Below, one piece after another: positions 1 to 12,902 of a stretch of DNA of 64,000 nt (positions are counted from its first letter, which is position 1; each line of letters starts with the position of its first letter). The translations under genes were made by a program, and so were the position numbers. Below the pieces are notes generated by a model, which was given only the letters and a program-made list of their open reading frames with translations, did not search any database and was not told where the DNA came from. Origin of the DNA: Primula veris (taxonomy: Eukaryota; Streptophyta; Magnoliopsida; Ericales; Primulaceae); NCBI GenBank assembly GCA_963682055.1, contig OY821745.1, positions 29,819,342 through 29,883,341 of the forward strand. The letters run 5' to 3'.

Positions 1-2
1 TT

Positions 3-95
3 GAAATTCTTGGTGAGGAAGGAGTTGATCATTGTATTGGAGAGATAGAGAGGGGTAATGGATACAGATACAGATACAGAGGGGGTAGTTGATAC
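3..95 (+). other. Open frame at window edge, possible 3' end of a gene
   Basis: Frame 3 is open from the window edge to a TGA at about 93-95 and reads as a plausible acidic then Tyr/Arg-rich tail (…GEEGVDHCIGEIERG…, then a YRYRYR run). Non-coding AT-rich DNA follows. I do not recognise the family, and 31 codons are too few to exclude chance. It could be the last exon of a gene lying mostly left of the window. Confidence 0.2.
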
Positions 96-359
96 CTATA
101 GAGAGGGGGTAGTTGCTACATAAGTATGTGCGTATATGTTGGGATGTGGAGTTAAACCAATTTACAATTTAATATGGAGCTTAGTTTGCTTTTTTTTAGC
201 GTCAATATTTTTGATGAACTCTTTTTAATCTTATTAAATTTTATTATTTAAAAGAACTTGTAAAGTTAGGAAAATATGTAAAGGAATGATGAAAAGTTAA
301 TTAACACCAGAATATTTTAATTAAGAAAAATTAAAAAGTCATTTTTGGATGATTATTTT
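96..359. other. AT-rich DNA without a gene
   Basis: No reading frame or repeat signature was seen. Before the copia insertion this stretch was continuous with 7205 onward, because the 5-bp CATAT is present on both sides of the element. Confidence 0.5.
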
Positions 360-364
360 CATAT

Positions 365-569
365 TGTTGTGATACAACTATTAGCTACGTATTTAGGGAG
401 ACAGAAGTAGAGAGAGGGGAGAACAGTATAGTCTTTATTATGAATGAATATCTGTATGAATGTAAAATACAAGACCCCTAACCCTCTTTATATAGATAGA
501 GGGGTAGGGTTACAAGCTCACTTGGGCCCATAAAGTAAAAGCCCAAGAGTCCAATAATATCCTACAACA
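365..569 (-). repeat. 3' LTR of copia copy 1
   Basis: This 205-bp terminal repeat holds a TATATAG segment (on the plus strand near 491-497) and the CTTGGGCCCA block shared with the other family LTRs. It is the 3' LTR because the polypurine tract abuts it. Confidence 0.9.
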
Positions 570-583
570 CTCCCCCTTTGGAC
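570..583 (-). other. Polypurine tract of copia copy 1
   Basis: On the minus strand the sequence next to the LTR reads GTCCAAAGGGGGAG, a standard plus-strand priming tract. The same tract lies beside the LTR of copy 2 (31166 onward). Confidence 0.8.
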
Positions 584-1329
584 GTCTTGATTTCTTCGTC
601 TTCATGCAGTCGATCTGAGTCGAGTTCATTCGCAGTGCTAACACATAAAAACCTTAGGGACGAAAAACCCAATGTGGGACAAAACCGTTACCTAGGAGAA
701 ACTGTGTAGCCGAATGATATAGGCCGAAATATCATGTAAGTAACTAACCACAAAACAGTGTGCCTCATCAAAACCTTGCCAGAGCAAACCCAATGGGAAA
801 ATCTCTCATCGAAGGAAAAAGAGTGCAACAATGGTAGTACTAGGGATCAACCACAAAATAGGTGCCTCGTCAAAACCTTGCTAGAGTTAACCCAGTGGGA
901 AAAAATCTCTAGTCGAAGGACAAAAGAGTACACAGTGGTAAGAAGTATACAATAGGATACTCCCCCTAATTTCGGCAATCTTAAGTGAGGTATGATGGGA
1001 ACGTGTCTCGCTAAAAAACCTTGCCAAGGAAAACCCAGTGGGAAAAAAACATTGGTCTAAGGACAAAAAGAGTATACGAGCATGCGACTGGATGCTCACC
1101 CTCACTTGCACACGACAGGGTGTGAGGATTTCGACTAAGTAGTAATTAGTGCAATAAGCATTCACCTGGATGCTCCCCCTCACTTGCACACGACGGGGTG
1201 CAAGGATTTCATATTTCAAGAAAGAGTACGAGCATTCGACTAGATGCCTCATTTACTTGCACACGACTGTATGCAAGAAAATATAACGTGGAATAAACCG
1301 AGCATTCGACAGGATGCTCTTAAACTTCA

Positions 1330-4300
1330 TATGTGAAGATTTATTTCGGCAAGAAATGCTAAATAGCATAATCTAGTCATATCTCTCTTGATTGATAACA
1401 ACAAGTTGTCCTCAAATAAGACAAGTGTTTTATCTGGATCGTGAGACAGAGCATATGTAATTCAAATATGGCTAATACGAGCTCAAAGCCATATACACTC
1501 TCTAGTCGTCTCATAGAGCACGAGTAGATCAGAGTAATTCGTTTGGTGTCATTCCAAGACCTCCAAGATATTGCCTTATTCCTAATGGTAAAGACATACC
1601 ATATTAGGAATATCCCTTATGCGGGTCTGATAAGTAACCGGCATCGGTATAACCGAAAAAGGGTTGCGTTAATTCGAGTACCGAAGGGGGTAGGTACACT
1701 CGATGACGCAAATGGGATAAGACAAGCCCTCATCCATAGTTACCTTAAGGTAATGGGAAAATGTCATTTATGCCATTTCGATGGCAGCGTGTTAGCGCGA
1801 TGCTGTGTCGAGCTATACCATTCACAGCAGACGAGATGTTCATCTTAGCACATTAGACCAAGTACAATGATGCGCTTATTGTACTTAGATATGAACATCA
1901 TGGTTCAATATCTCTTCATCGTCTCATCAGGGACGGACTGGGTCTATATAAATGTCTAGTGATCGAACGATCATGGGAGAATCTGACGACTTAGGGTCAT
2001 GATGACTAAAATGTCATAACACCTTCTGGGTGTAGTCTAAATCATGGACTTAGATTCAATCTTTACGGGACTCGATCATCAGGCCGAGTCACTACCGTGT
2101 CTTCCCAAGATCCTTCATCTCGAAGGCAAATCCAAAAATAGATCGCGTAATAAAACACGCAAGGGCATAATACTTGTTCAAGTATCCCAAGCTAATCAAG
2201 TACTCACTTAGGCGAGTATACCACATCCGCTCGGATTATATTAATCCATATAGTGAACGTCTCATTTAATTGAGATCGTGTTCCGTGGTCAGAAACTACT
2301 TGATTCAAGCATTATGAAGTCACACAGAGACCTTCATCCACATCTCTAGTCTAAATCCCCACAGAGATAAGATCATGACCACAGTCACATGCTGCATAAT
2401 CAGTTTTCCGGAAACTACTAAACTGATAAAGTAGAGGACCGTTATCACGTCCATTACGAGGAAATAAACCATCTCGGAATCAATTCCAAGGTGTGAGAGA
2501 AGTCTTGCGCTACTAGGCGAGCATTCTACAATCTCATTATTCTCATCACTCTTCCTTACGAATAACCAAATAAACGAACTCGTTTAACATTGGTGGTGTT
2601 GGAGCTACAGGTCCGAACACACTTTCGCTAAGGACTCTACTTGGATTGTAAGTTTCCATTAGTCCAGTCTATTCTACGTTGACTTCAGGCAACAGTACAT
2701 GGTTCCCTGTCATAATTTGCTCATATTATCAGTCGTCACTGAATATATGAACAAGTAATCAATGCCAGTCTCGTTTTGCTTCAATATCGTCTAAGATATC
2801 ATGATCGACAGATATTTCGAGATTCTTAGGATGAGAAGGAAATCACACATCTCCTTGCTCTTTTATAATCTCGTGCGACAAACAAGTTTCAGTTCACCAC
2901 CTCTGGGACTGAACAAATTAAGAACCGGTCAACTTCCTCATATCTTGGGAAGGACGATAAACTGACGGCCGATGGCAGCGTCCTTTGCTTGGCGGGTTCG
3001 GCCAAAGCAACGTGTTACGACAAGAACACGGCGTCCGACAGGGACGTCTATCCTTGCAAGCATTTTGCAGCAGGTATAAATGATCTCGTGACATCTCATA
3101 AAGTCATTAAATGCATCTGGCATTTAGTTAGACTTGAGGGAGTCTATGCACTTACTTATCACTAAGTGCAGTTTTGGGGATCAAGCTAAGACTGAGTGGG
3201 TTATGCCATGTTAATTCACGTCGTTTCTTATCAACGATAACGTGCAAATCTCCCCCTAACGATGGGGAGAATAGTCTTAGCGATATCACTTTCGCATATC
3301 ATGCGGTAAAGAGATCGCTTGCCAAGGTTACTCTATCAAATGATAGGCAGGGGATTCATAATCGACTTATGTCCCCTTCAGAGGTCCATATTTTGAAAGT
3401 TATAGCGGCTCAATCAAAATATTAAGCACTCAAACACGCGTTCATATGAGGCATCTGGCTCATAACTAGTAACAAACTGGTACGCATTTAGTGTTTTGAG
3501 TGACTATGGGCCTCAGACGGACCAATGCAGCAAAATAGCATAACCCCACACGGAAATATAAATCTTGGTGTGCAGGACCAAGAAGTGCGTGTAACCATTA
3601 GCAGTCGCATCATCAAACTTTCTGTGAGTCCATTTGGGTCTAAACATAATCGACAGGATGTTCAATTTCAATTTCCAAACTCAAGTAATTCAAATCGAAT
3701 TTCGATTCTTACTCTTCGGAATTATCAAGTCGGCTAGACTTTTCAGGATAATCCGGATCATGAGCCATCAACTTAATGATGAGGCTAAAAGTTTGGAAAG
3801 TGCTGCATTTATGTGGACAACATTAAAATGTGACCATATTGTCGATTCATCAACCATAAACATTTATATTTATGGTCCATCTTATGGTTGGATAAGTCCA
3901 CAATAACTCCTTCAATTCTTTACAAGAATTCTACGAGTTCATTTCGTGATCTTTACACATACTAGTCTTTCAAAGTGAGCATGAATGGCATGAATTTCGG
4001 ATTAATCGCGAAATATATTCTCAGAGAGAATCCAAATGCGATGCGATTATAAATCAAGCATCGTCTTTTGACCCGGGAATATCTCATCCGGTCAATGCCA
4101 CAATATCAAAATGCTCTTATCAATCGACGACAGGCGAATGATAGTACAGACAATCATGTCTTAGCATCTAAATCATTTATCATTTCGACGACAGGCGAAA
4201 TGATAAGGTAACTTTAAATGCTTTAAAGAATGTGGTAGCAACCACTTGAAAGACATTTCAACTCCTCTAAAATACGCTTTTGGTCGTATTGAATGGAGGC

Positions 4301-5400
4301 TATGTAAAGAAATTTTAATTCTTTCATGAGCTATTACCAGATAACACTGGTTTTCTCGAATATTTTATAACTCAACAAGGTACGGCAGGACCTACATGAG
4401 TATAAGACTTCATATTTGACAAATCAATTTGGTTTTACCAAAGATTTCGATTTTGGAACGACAGGTCCAGAATCATTGTCACCGAGTACTCTTTTAGGCA
4501 AGTAGTTGGTGAAATTATGTGGTACACTGTTACCCACTATTTCCAGAAAACCAACTACACTACAAGTATTGCCTAAAATTTCATAATTTAAAATTTGGTC
4601 ACATTTGTCAAAGGAATTTGCTCAAAACACTTTAAATTATTTCGAGAAATTTCGTAAATAGACAAACCATAATCCAAAAGTATGTCCAAATGGAAAAATC
4701 ATAATCCAAATGGAAAAACATAATCCAGATGAGCGAAAAAAAAAGGCTCAATGATTTATCAAAATCTATAAAAAAAAAAAGGTATCAAACTCATTTGAGC
4801 CACAAAATCGGGGGTCTCAAGAGTTTTCTTTCAGTTAGCTTTAACCACATTAGCATCGGTTTTTTCACCTTTATAATAGTTGTGAACTATTTAAGGAGTA
4901 ACTGTGCATGACCTTTGTCTTTATAGCATAGAGTTGCCTCATTGAGCATTATCTCTTGCTTTGTGACAACGGGCCATATTGTTCCTTTCAATTACTGTCT
5001 TACAGCCACAAGTTTTCGATTTTGACGATTGTCTAAAATCTCGCTTGGCTAGGCGATTCATCAGGATCACGACAGTTCGAGACAAATAACACTTGTCTCG
5101 GTTCTCGATTCGTGGAAAAAAAATGTACACGAAGATCATTAATATCAGGCAAACAATTCGCCATTGACCCAATAGGATTAAAACTACTCACCGGGGTAAT
5201 TTTCTTATCCAATAACAGATGGGCGATAAAGGAACATGGTGAATATAAATTCACGATACTGCTTATGGAATGCAATTTCCAAGCTAGTATTTTGGTAAAG
5301 GATTGCTCCAATATGTCAATTTCAGACATTTGTTCACCATAGACGTCATCACGTCTCAAATGTGGCGGCGGAATAAAATCAACGCCTTAGCATTCATCCT
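1330..5400 (-). pseudogene. Degenerate copia gag-pol, copy 1
   Basis: Minus-strand translation gives copia homology spread over several frames. Gag-like residues lie at about 5360-4940, integrase-like sequence at about 4150-3170, and the linker before RT (ARIDVPVGR) at about 3060-3030. The RT tail (FEMKDLGKT) lies at about 2128-2101, RNase H pieces (AGYLSDPHKG-like) near 1630, and a HISPKFF-like remnant near 1340. The RT stretch runs GFA directly into FEMKDLGKT. In intact copia RT the YVDD catalytic motif lies between these two, so it is deleted. A stop follows DLGKTR. Stops and frame shifts are frequent, so no protein product is expected. Copy 2 shares the same defects. Confidence 0.8.
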
Positions 5401-6979
5401 GATGGTAACAACAAACTCGTGTTTTACTCATCAAAGATGGCATCCAAAAAAAAAAAATTGGGCATCACATTTTCAAACATCAGGGTGAGTAACATGTGGT
5501 GACGGATTAAAATCAACGTTTAAACAGTCATTTCGCAAGTATGTTTTACGATTTTTCTCATCATAGATGGCATCCAACATGTGTTGGGAGTTCTAGATTA
5601 TTTATCATATAAAACGACTGGTTTATATGTTTATGGTTTGCACAAGAACAAATGTTTTTTCGAAACGACAGGTTCGAAAATATTAGTTTTGCTTCTCATG
5701 TGAATCGGTTTTCATTGATCGAACGACGGGTCGATACTGAAACACCAATTCGGCGAAACATACATCACTATATAAACACACTCGGGGAAATTATTATTTA
5801 GTCAACCGCTTTCGGTAACTCTACTTGAAAAACGACCAAGAAAGACGGTGAGGGTGGAGGACACGAATGCCACTTAAAACCCGACCTCATTAGGATATCG
5901 ACTTCCGCCTATATCTTTCCTAGACATCGTATCCAAATAGGTGAGCCTAGTTGGGAAAGGTTCGTAATTTTTCCAACTTAAATGTGAAAATATATGATTT
6001 CGCAAATTACCATATTTTACACATGGCAGTAAATAAATATTACATGGTAGTGATCAATTATCTAGATTGTACCTGTTTCATGATTAACTAACATGGCAGT
6101 ACATATTTCCTTATAAGGAAATCAAATTAACGCTATCAATCTAGATTATTATTTACCAATTTTACACTAGCAATATCTAAATTATTATTATACAAATCTA
6201 TTGCTTTTATGTGTAATTTATATACATGGTAGTTTTAACACAGAATATTTTCATATGTGACTAACTTCATGGCAATCACTAACATGTGAAAATTTATTTA
6301 TTTATCACTAGTAAGGGTTTCATAATTGCTTTAGAACATCATGACATATATACATCAATACCAATACCCTGTACAAAAAAAATAGGTTTCACAGTGGTAT
6401 TATAAGGTGTCAAATAGTTGTCAAACGTCAGTGGTATTAACATGCAATTTATACGTATATCCTATTCTCTCAAATAGTTGTACACCCTGTACTACAATTT
6501 TCATACAAGCAATTCAACGTCAGTAGCTGTCAAATAGGTAAGGTGGCATATTAATCAAATCATTAGTAATTCTAACCGTACTGTGCATGTGAATTTCATC
6601 TCAATCTCAATATCAGGTAAGCAGGACAATTATACCCGTATGATTAGTATATTAACATATAAGCTAGATACAACAATTGTAAGTTCAACTTGTACAACAA
6701 TAGCTTGTAGATTTATACTATCATTGAATCAAGGTTTGTTCCAAACTCAAACATGTCACCAAGCAATTACGGAGTTTATTCATGTTATGTTACAGAGAAT
6801 TAATAGAACAAGTAGGGATTTAGTAATTGTACCAAATTACCAAGTGCTCCAATGATTGACCGGGAACAACAATAATAAAACCCTAGCTGTATTATTATTA
6901 TTTTTATTATTTTTTTTGTAATCCAATATCTCCGAGCGCAAACCCTAGTCTCCTAACTTGGACTCCAATCTCCATGAGC

Positions 6980-6994
6980 AAAGTGCTGATAACG
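6980..6994 (-). other. Putative primer-binding site of copia copy 1
   Basis: On the minus strand the bases just inside the 5' LTR read CGTTATCAGCACTTT, like the initiator-Met-tRNA-type sites of plant copia elements (…TATCAG…). Copy 2 has CGTTATCAGCACTGC at the same place. Confidence 0.6.
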
Positions 6995-7199
6995 TGTTGT
7001 GATACAACTATTATCTACATATTTAGGGAGACAAAAGTAGAGAGAGGGAAGAACGGTACAGTCTTTATTATGAATGAATATATGTATGAATGTAAAATAC
7101 AAGACCCCTAACCCTCTTTATATAGATAGAGTGGTAGGGTTACAAGCTCACTTGGGCCCATAAAGTAAATGCCCAAAAGTCCAATAATATACTACAACA
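6995..7199 (-). repeat. 5' LTR of copia copy 1
   Basis: This 205-bp terminal repeat, followed by target duplication CATAT at 7200-7204, lies upstream of the primer-binding site in element orientation. Confidence 0.9.
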
Positions 7200-7204
7200 C
7201 ATAT

Positions 7205-7481
7205 GTTATTTTCTCGGAATATTTTAGTATTAATTTCCTTATTTTCTTAAAGGTCCATTATTTGTGATATTTCGTATAGGAAAATGACTTCTTTAGCAAT
7301 AAAACTCGAAATAATTTTGATAAGAGCAATTAGGTATTTAGGTTAGTCGAGGAATTTTTTTATACAAAATAGTTTTAAATATATTAAAAGGCATGAAAGA
7401 ATAAATAATGTTGTTCAACTTTTCAGTGCCAAACTAAATACAAAATAATAAAATTAGAGTAAAATTGATCTATTTTGATTC
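7205..7481. other. 3' flank of the TNP2 gene
   Basis: AT-rich, no coding sequence. A stretch at about 7408-7465 (NTTGTTCAACTT…GCCAAACTAAAT…CAAAATAATAAAA) recurs at about 15595-15650, suggesting a shared CACTA-family 3' region. No CACTA terminal repeat was found here, so the left end of the CACTA element is missing or outside the window. Confidence 0.4.
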
Positions 7482-10400
7482 TTATTCTTCCTCATCTTCG
7501 TCATCGTTGATTCCAATATCATCTTTATCATGACTTAACTCGTTCTCATCCTCTGAAGAATCTGTAAATTCGGGAACAACTTCAGGTTCTTCGTATTCCT
7601 TATCCAAGTCTATTTCAAAATCAGGATCATGGTTTACATCAGCTAATGGCCCGGGTTGTAAATTTTCAATGTTAGGAATGGAGTGTCCAATGGTGTCATC
7701 ATCCTGGAATGCAGATGTTGGTTGTTCCGTTGTTTGCAATTCTGGTAAATGAACGACTGCTCTAGCGTTTACTTTGCAAACTGATCGCCATTGCTTATTT
7801 CTTGAATTTAAACTTGGATAGGAAATATAGCACACCTGCATATATAAAATGCCATATTTTAAGCAAATAAAATTAATTTACAAATATTTACATCAAAGTT
7901 TAATACTAGCTACTTTTTTTTTTAATAGGTGCAGTCATAACCAACAACGATTCTTGAAAACCAATTAAAATATTTGTAATAAAGTAATGAAAAAAGAACT
8001 TAACTCACCTGCATAGCTTGCGATGCAAGTATAAAAGGATCGTACTTTGCGTAACGACTATCAATATTGACATCAACAAGCTTGTAACACTTGTGATACC
8101 TTGTGCCTTTGGTGCTGTTATCAAACCACTCACACTTGAACATAACAGTTTTTTTTATCGGTAGCCTAGGATACTCAAATTCTAGAATTTCACTTATGTT
8201 TCCATAGAAATCGTCGTAGTCACTCTTTAGGCAAACACCACTATTGACAGTCTCTCTCTTTGCTCCATGCTTCATCGTTTGGAATTTGTAACCGTTGACA
8301 AAATAAATTGGATATGATTTTATCTTTTAGACAAAGGACCTTGAGAGAGAGACAAGAGGAAGGGGTCGTGATTTATTCTTGCAGTATCTTCATCCACCTG
8401 TTTAATATCAATAATACAACAATAATAAATATCAAGTAACATAATTATAATAATAAAGATTTATAAATAGTAGCTTCAAGTTTTGTAACCAACACTTACA
8501 TAGTCTCTAAACCATTCCCTAAAATATGTGTCAAGACATTCATCAATTTCCGCTTCAGTTTGGATGTGTTTTACTTTGCGTAACCAATTAGTATAAATGC
8601 TGCAATATATAAATAAATTACTAAAGATCTGTATCAAAGAGAATATCTTGAAAATGTTACGAATGAGAATAATTCAATACATTAATAGTACTTACTTTAC
8701 ATAAGGTTTTGCTTCCGGACAATTGAGAAGAATGTATGTACTTGCTACATGATATTCTTTCTCATCGAGTATTCTTTTAGTAGGTTTACCTGAGGTCCGT
8801 CCGGGATAGGTGAATATGGATAAATTACCGGGTACCACTTCCTTTTCTCCCCCGTCATCGTTGCGTGGTACTTTTCTTGTGCGGGTGTATACTTCAGGCT
8901 CAAAATAAAGTGACCCGAAGTTTGAAATCTCATCGGTTAAGTACGCATTACCAATTGATCCTTCCACGCGAGCCTTATTTCTTATATTTCGTTTTTTGTT
9001 TTTGAGGTATCTTTCATATGGATATGCACTGGACCTGCGAGTTTGGCTTCAGTGGCCAAATGCACCACAAGAAGCTCCATTGGGTCGAAGAAACTTGGGG
9101 GAAATATTTTCTCCAATTTGCATATTATGACCGGAATGTCTTTCTCCAACCTCTCCATATCGGCGACTCTAAGTGTAGTACATGTGAGCTCACGAAAAAA
9201 TAAGCTTAACTCTGTTAGTGCTTCCCAAACTGTTTTGTCAAATAATTCTCGAAACGCAATCGGAACTAACCTGAAATATAATTAAATCGTTAAAAAAAGT
9301 TTTCTAGATATGATAATAAACTAGTTAATATTGCTTTTATTAAGTAATGGTTTTCATTCAATCAAATCACGAAAATGTAATTTAAATAGAATCATACGCA
9401 CAATTTAAGATTGTGCCTTTTACAGAGGATGTTTCAACCCAAGGCCACATATTATATATACACCAGAATCAAATTTGAAATTAAGTGTAGGAAAATGATT
9501 GTTACAGAATACAACTTAATATTGTTATCTTATTTGACAATACTTAAGTTTTGATATAATCATCAAATTTTAATTTCCATACATGTGTATTAAGATAATT
9601 TATACATATATATATTTACTATGAAGACACTGGTTTAAAAATATCACTAATATGAGAAAATTTCAAATATGTGCGATGGAGAACAAACCTCTGCATAAAA
9701 ACATGACAATCGTGGCTTTTCATTCCTCCAGCTCGGTATTTATTTGCTTCAACACATCGGCTCATGTTGGAGACATACCCATCAGGAAATTTTATACATT
9801 TCGCCCATTTTAAAAACGCTTCCCTTTGTTTCTTGTCGAGGCGGTACTTTGGAGGGTGATAAACTCCATTCGCATCTTTATCTTGGGTCGGACGTGTGCA
9901 AAATATTTTCAGATCAAGTCTAGAGTTGTCATTGTCTTTTGTTTTTCCTTTAATATCCATCACTGTATTGAATATGTTCTCAAAATAATTTTTCTCAATA
10001 TGCATGACATCGAGGTTATGACGAATTAAATTTGTTTTCCAGTATGGTAAATCCCAAAAAATGCTCCGTTTCTTCCATCCACAACCATCGTTATGTTTCT
10101 TAACCTTAATATTATTAACTTCTGAATCAGGTTCCGTAATTTTCATCAGACCCATTTGATCTATCTCTTGTAGGATTTCCACTCCAGTTTTTGGTCGAGG
10201 GGCCATTTTGGTGACACGTGTATTCTTAATGAAGCCGTTAGTGTCCTTCCTAAAAGCATGGTTACGGAGTAGAAATTTGCGGTGTTTATCAAACCAAGTT
10301 TGCTTGTGACCTTTTGGCAGATACCAAGAATCAGAGTCTTCCATACAAATTGAACAAGCTAATTGCCCTTTCGTCGACCATCCCGATAACATGGCATATG

Positions 10401-11716
10401 CTGGAAAGTCACTTATAGTCCACATGAGAGATGCACGCATCATGAAATTTTGTTTCATTGAACTATCATAACTCCAAGAGCCATTGTTCCACAAATTATT
10501 TAGTTCTGCAATGAGTGGCTGAATGTAAACATCCAGTTTTTGACTCGGGTCTCTTGGTCCGGGTATAAGAACTGTTAAGAACATGAATTGCTCCTTCGTA
10601 AACATTCCTGGAGGCAAGTTGTAAGGATTAAGTATCACGGGCCAAGATGAGTATTGTTTTCCATATTGCCCAAATGGCATAAATCCGTCGGTACTAAGGG
10701 CTAACCTTACGTTACGAGTCTCATCTGCAAATTGTTGATGTGTGTTGTTAAAATGTTTCCATGCCTCGGAATCTGAAGGATGGGTCCTGACACATGGATC
10801 TGATTCATGCTCTGCATGCCATCTCATGTGTTTGGCAGTAGCTTCTGAGGCATATAATCTTTGCAGCCGAGGTGTTAAGGGGAAGTACCACATTACCGAG
10901 TTTTTCCCACCTTTAGGTTGATTACAGATCTTGCATGTTGTACGCTCACTGTCTTCGCCCCAATACAACATACACCCAGATGAACAACAATCAATCTTCT
11001 CAACCGGCATTCCCAACGGTTCAACTATTTTTTTCGTTTCATAAAAGGTTTGTGGCATGCGGTTACTTTCTGGCATAACTTCATACATCAATTTAGCAAT
11101 TCTGTCATAATACTTTTCTGAGAGTCCAGATTCAGCCTTGATATTCATCAATCGTGTTACAGCAGAAAACGTGTTGTGACCACAACCATCATACAATGGG
11201 GTTTGTTGCGCTCTAATAGCATCATAAATTTTTTTTGGGTTCGGATTAGGAAGTTCTGGATCATTCTCATGATACTCAAATGAAGGACCAGCTGCATCCA
11301 TTATCATATCTTTGTAACGATCACATGTATTCGGACTAAGCACACCTGGTATATCTCGAGATGAGTCATCATATCCACTCTCACCGAAGGAATCATTTCC
11401 ATACATATTTTCATTGTTATAATCACTTGTTCCACTGGTTTCATGTCCACCCTCAAACACATACTCACCATGTAAAAGCCAACGGTGGTAGTCTGACTTA
11501 AACCCATTAGATCGATACAATATGATACACGACTGAATCACGGTCTAGATAGGGTTTATTTTGACACTTACTACATGGGCACTTAATTTTATTTCCATCC
11601 ATACATTCAGGATGACTCATTGCAAAATCAACAAACGCATTCACTTTTTCTTCAAATTCCGGATCAAAGTAACAGCCAGTTCCACGATTGTACATCCACT
11701 CTCTGTCCAAATTCAT
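7482..11716 (-). pseudogene. TNP2-type transposase of a CACTA (En/Spm) element, frame-shifted
   Basis: Five exons with GT-AG borders can be traced: 11716-9689, 9270-8696, 8599-8500, 8397-8009 and 7835-7482. Domains in order: transposase-associated domain (MNLDREWMY…, then CPCSKCQN); the TNP2 core (ALSTDGFMPFGQYGKQYSSWP, then GWSTKGQLACSICMED and NLDVMHIEKN); DUF4218 across the first intron (HVFMQR|LVPIAFRELFDK; NAYLTDEISNFGSLYFEPEV); DUF4216 (YFVNGYKFQT…SGVCLKSDYDDFYG…KYDPFILASQAMQV); and an acidic C-terminus. The family acts as a nuclear transposase on CACTA termini. Three frame breaks are visible: one extra base near 11522 just after VVYH, a small deletion near 9025 after AGPV, and an extra A in an A-run near 8327. 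The 640-residue central frame is otherwise open, so decay looks recent. A functional protein is unlikely without correction or sequence error. Confidence 0.9.
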
Positions 11717-12198
11717 TTTATATCCTATTTCGTGGAAATTCGAGAGTATCAGGAAAAAAAAAACATAAGTATGAATGTTAATTTATTTTTTCCTGTATGA
11801 AAGGATAATTAATATAAATAATAAATTACTCATAAACATCAATTGACAACTATTACTTTATGTTACATTGTTTCGAAGACAATTGTAAAATAAAAAAAGT
11901 GAAGATTTATCTAAGGTTATACGTGACCGATTCATTAACGTCCCTTCCAACTAATAACACTTTTCTAGGTGGCCCAACCCGTTATCTCTTCCTTGTCCGC
12001 TTAAATTTCGGAAGGACAGCAATTTCTTTTAAATAATGTTTAAATTAAGCGCTTATTTTACCTAATTTTCTTTTTATTTATTATACTATGAAGACGTAAA
12101 AACTTACAGGGGCCCGGGGTATATTATCAGTTAGCTAAAATTTCAAATTTCCATTCAATTTTTTGAAATCTAGATTTATTTTCTCCGATAACAACCAA
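11717..12198. other. Upstream region of TNP2
   Basis: AT-rich; includes TATA-like runs but no convincing promoter. No gene or repeat boundary was seen until the foldback element begins. Confidence 0.4.
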
Positions 12199-12207
12199 TT
12201 AATTATA

Positions 12208-12330
12208 GAATTAATGCCCAATAGGTACCACTTTTAAAATTATATTTCTTCTAGGTACCTCCATAATTTCACATTCCCTATAGGTACCACTTTTTAATTA
12301 TTTAATTTATTTACCAAAACGCCATACACA
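12208..12330 (+). repeat. Left terminal inverted repeat of the foldback element
   Basis: Pairs with the right end when reverse-complemented; shared inner blocks include CTAGGTA, AATTTCACATT and TAGGTACCACTTTTT. A few mismatches and indels are present. Confidence 0.8.
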
Positions 12331-12339
12331 TATTTCATA

Positions 12340-12900
12340 AAAAAATGGAAAAAAAACACATAAAATTATATAAAATGCAAAAAATCTAAAAATAAATGAA
12401 AAAAAACCACAAAAAATTGTAAAAAAAAAATAATAATGTATTTTTATAAAAAAAAATCACAAAAATCACAAAAAATGAAAAAAAATAAAAAAAATAACAA
12501 AGAAAATAAAAAAATCATAAAAAAATTATAAAAAATGAAAAAATCACAAAAAATCACAAAATTTTTAAAAAATTACAAAAAAAATTATAAAAAATGAAAA
12601 AAATCACAAAATATTATAAAAAAATAAAAAAAAAATAAAAAAATCATAAAAAATGAAAAAAATCATAAAAAATGAAAAAAAAAATCACAAAATCACAAAA
12701 TTTTAAAAAAATTATAAAAAAAATTATAAAAAATTATAAAAAATCACAAAAAATCACAAAAAATTATAAAAATATAAAAAAAAAAAAAAATTATAAAAAA
12801 TGAAAAAAATCACAAGAAATTATAAAAAAATGAAAAAAATAAAAAATCACAAAATTATAAAAAAAAAATGAAAAAAACCACACAAAAAATCATTAAAAAA
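12340..12900. repeat. A-rich arm of the foldback element
   Basis: Irregular repeats of A-runs with TCAC and TATAAAAA/ATGAAAA motifs. Its reverse complement resembles 13970-14480 (TTTTTTGTGATTTTTTG type). Confidence 0.8.
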
Positions 12901-12902
12901 AA

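Larger units (their letters stand above)
365..7199 (-). mobile_element. Ty1/copia LTR retrotransposon, copy 1 (non-coding)
   Basis: Two 205-bp direct repeats (365-569 and 6995-7199) begin TGTTGTGATAC and end CTACAACA, and are flanked by the perfect 5-bp duplication CATAT (360-364 and 7200-7204). The element reads on the minus strand: a purine-rich tract lies beside the left LTR and a tRNA-primer-like site beside the right LTR. By eye the LTRs differ at about 11 of 205 sites, more than in the second copy at 30966-37895. No long ORF survives. Gag, integrase, RT and RNase H homology is recognisable only in short, frame-shifted pieces, so the copy cannot make its own enzymes. Confidence 0.93.

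Noticed and set aside
758..1252. Open frames on both strands with repeated Cys/Arg-rich text in copia copy 1 (and 31607-31840 in copy 2)
   Set aside because: They arise from repeated non-coding segments between RNase H and the 3' LTR (CTTGCACACGAC-type repeats), not from a gene.
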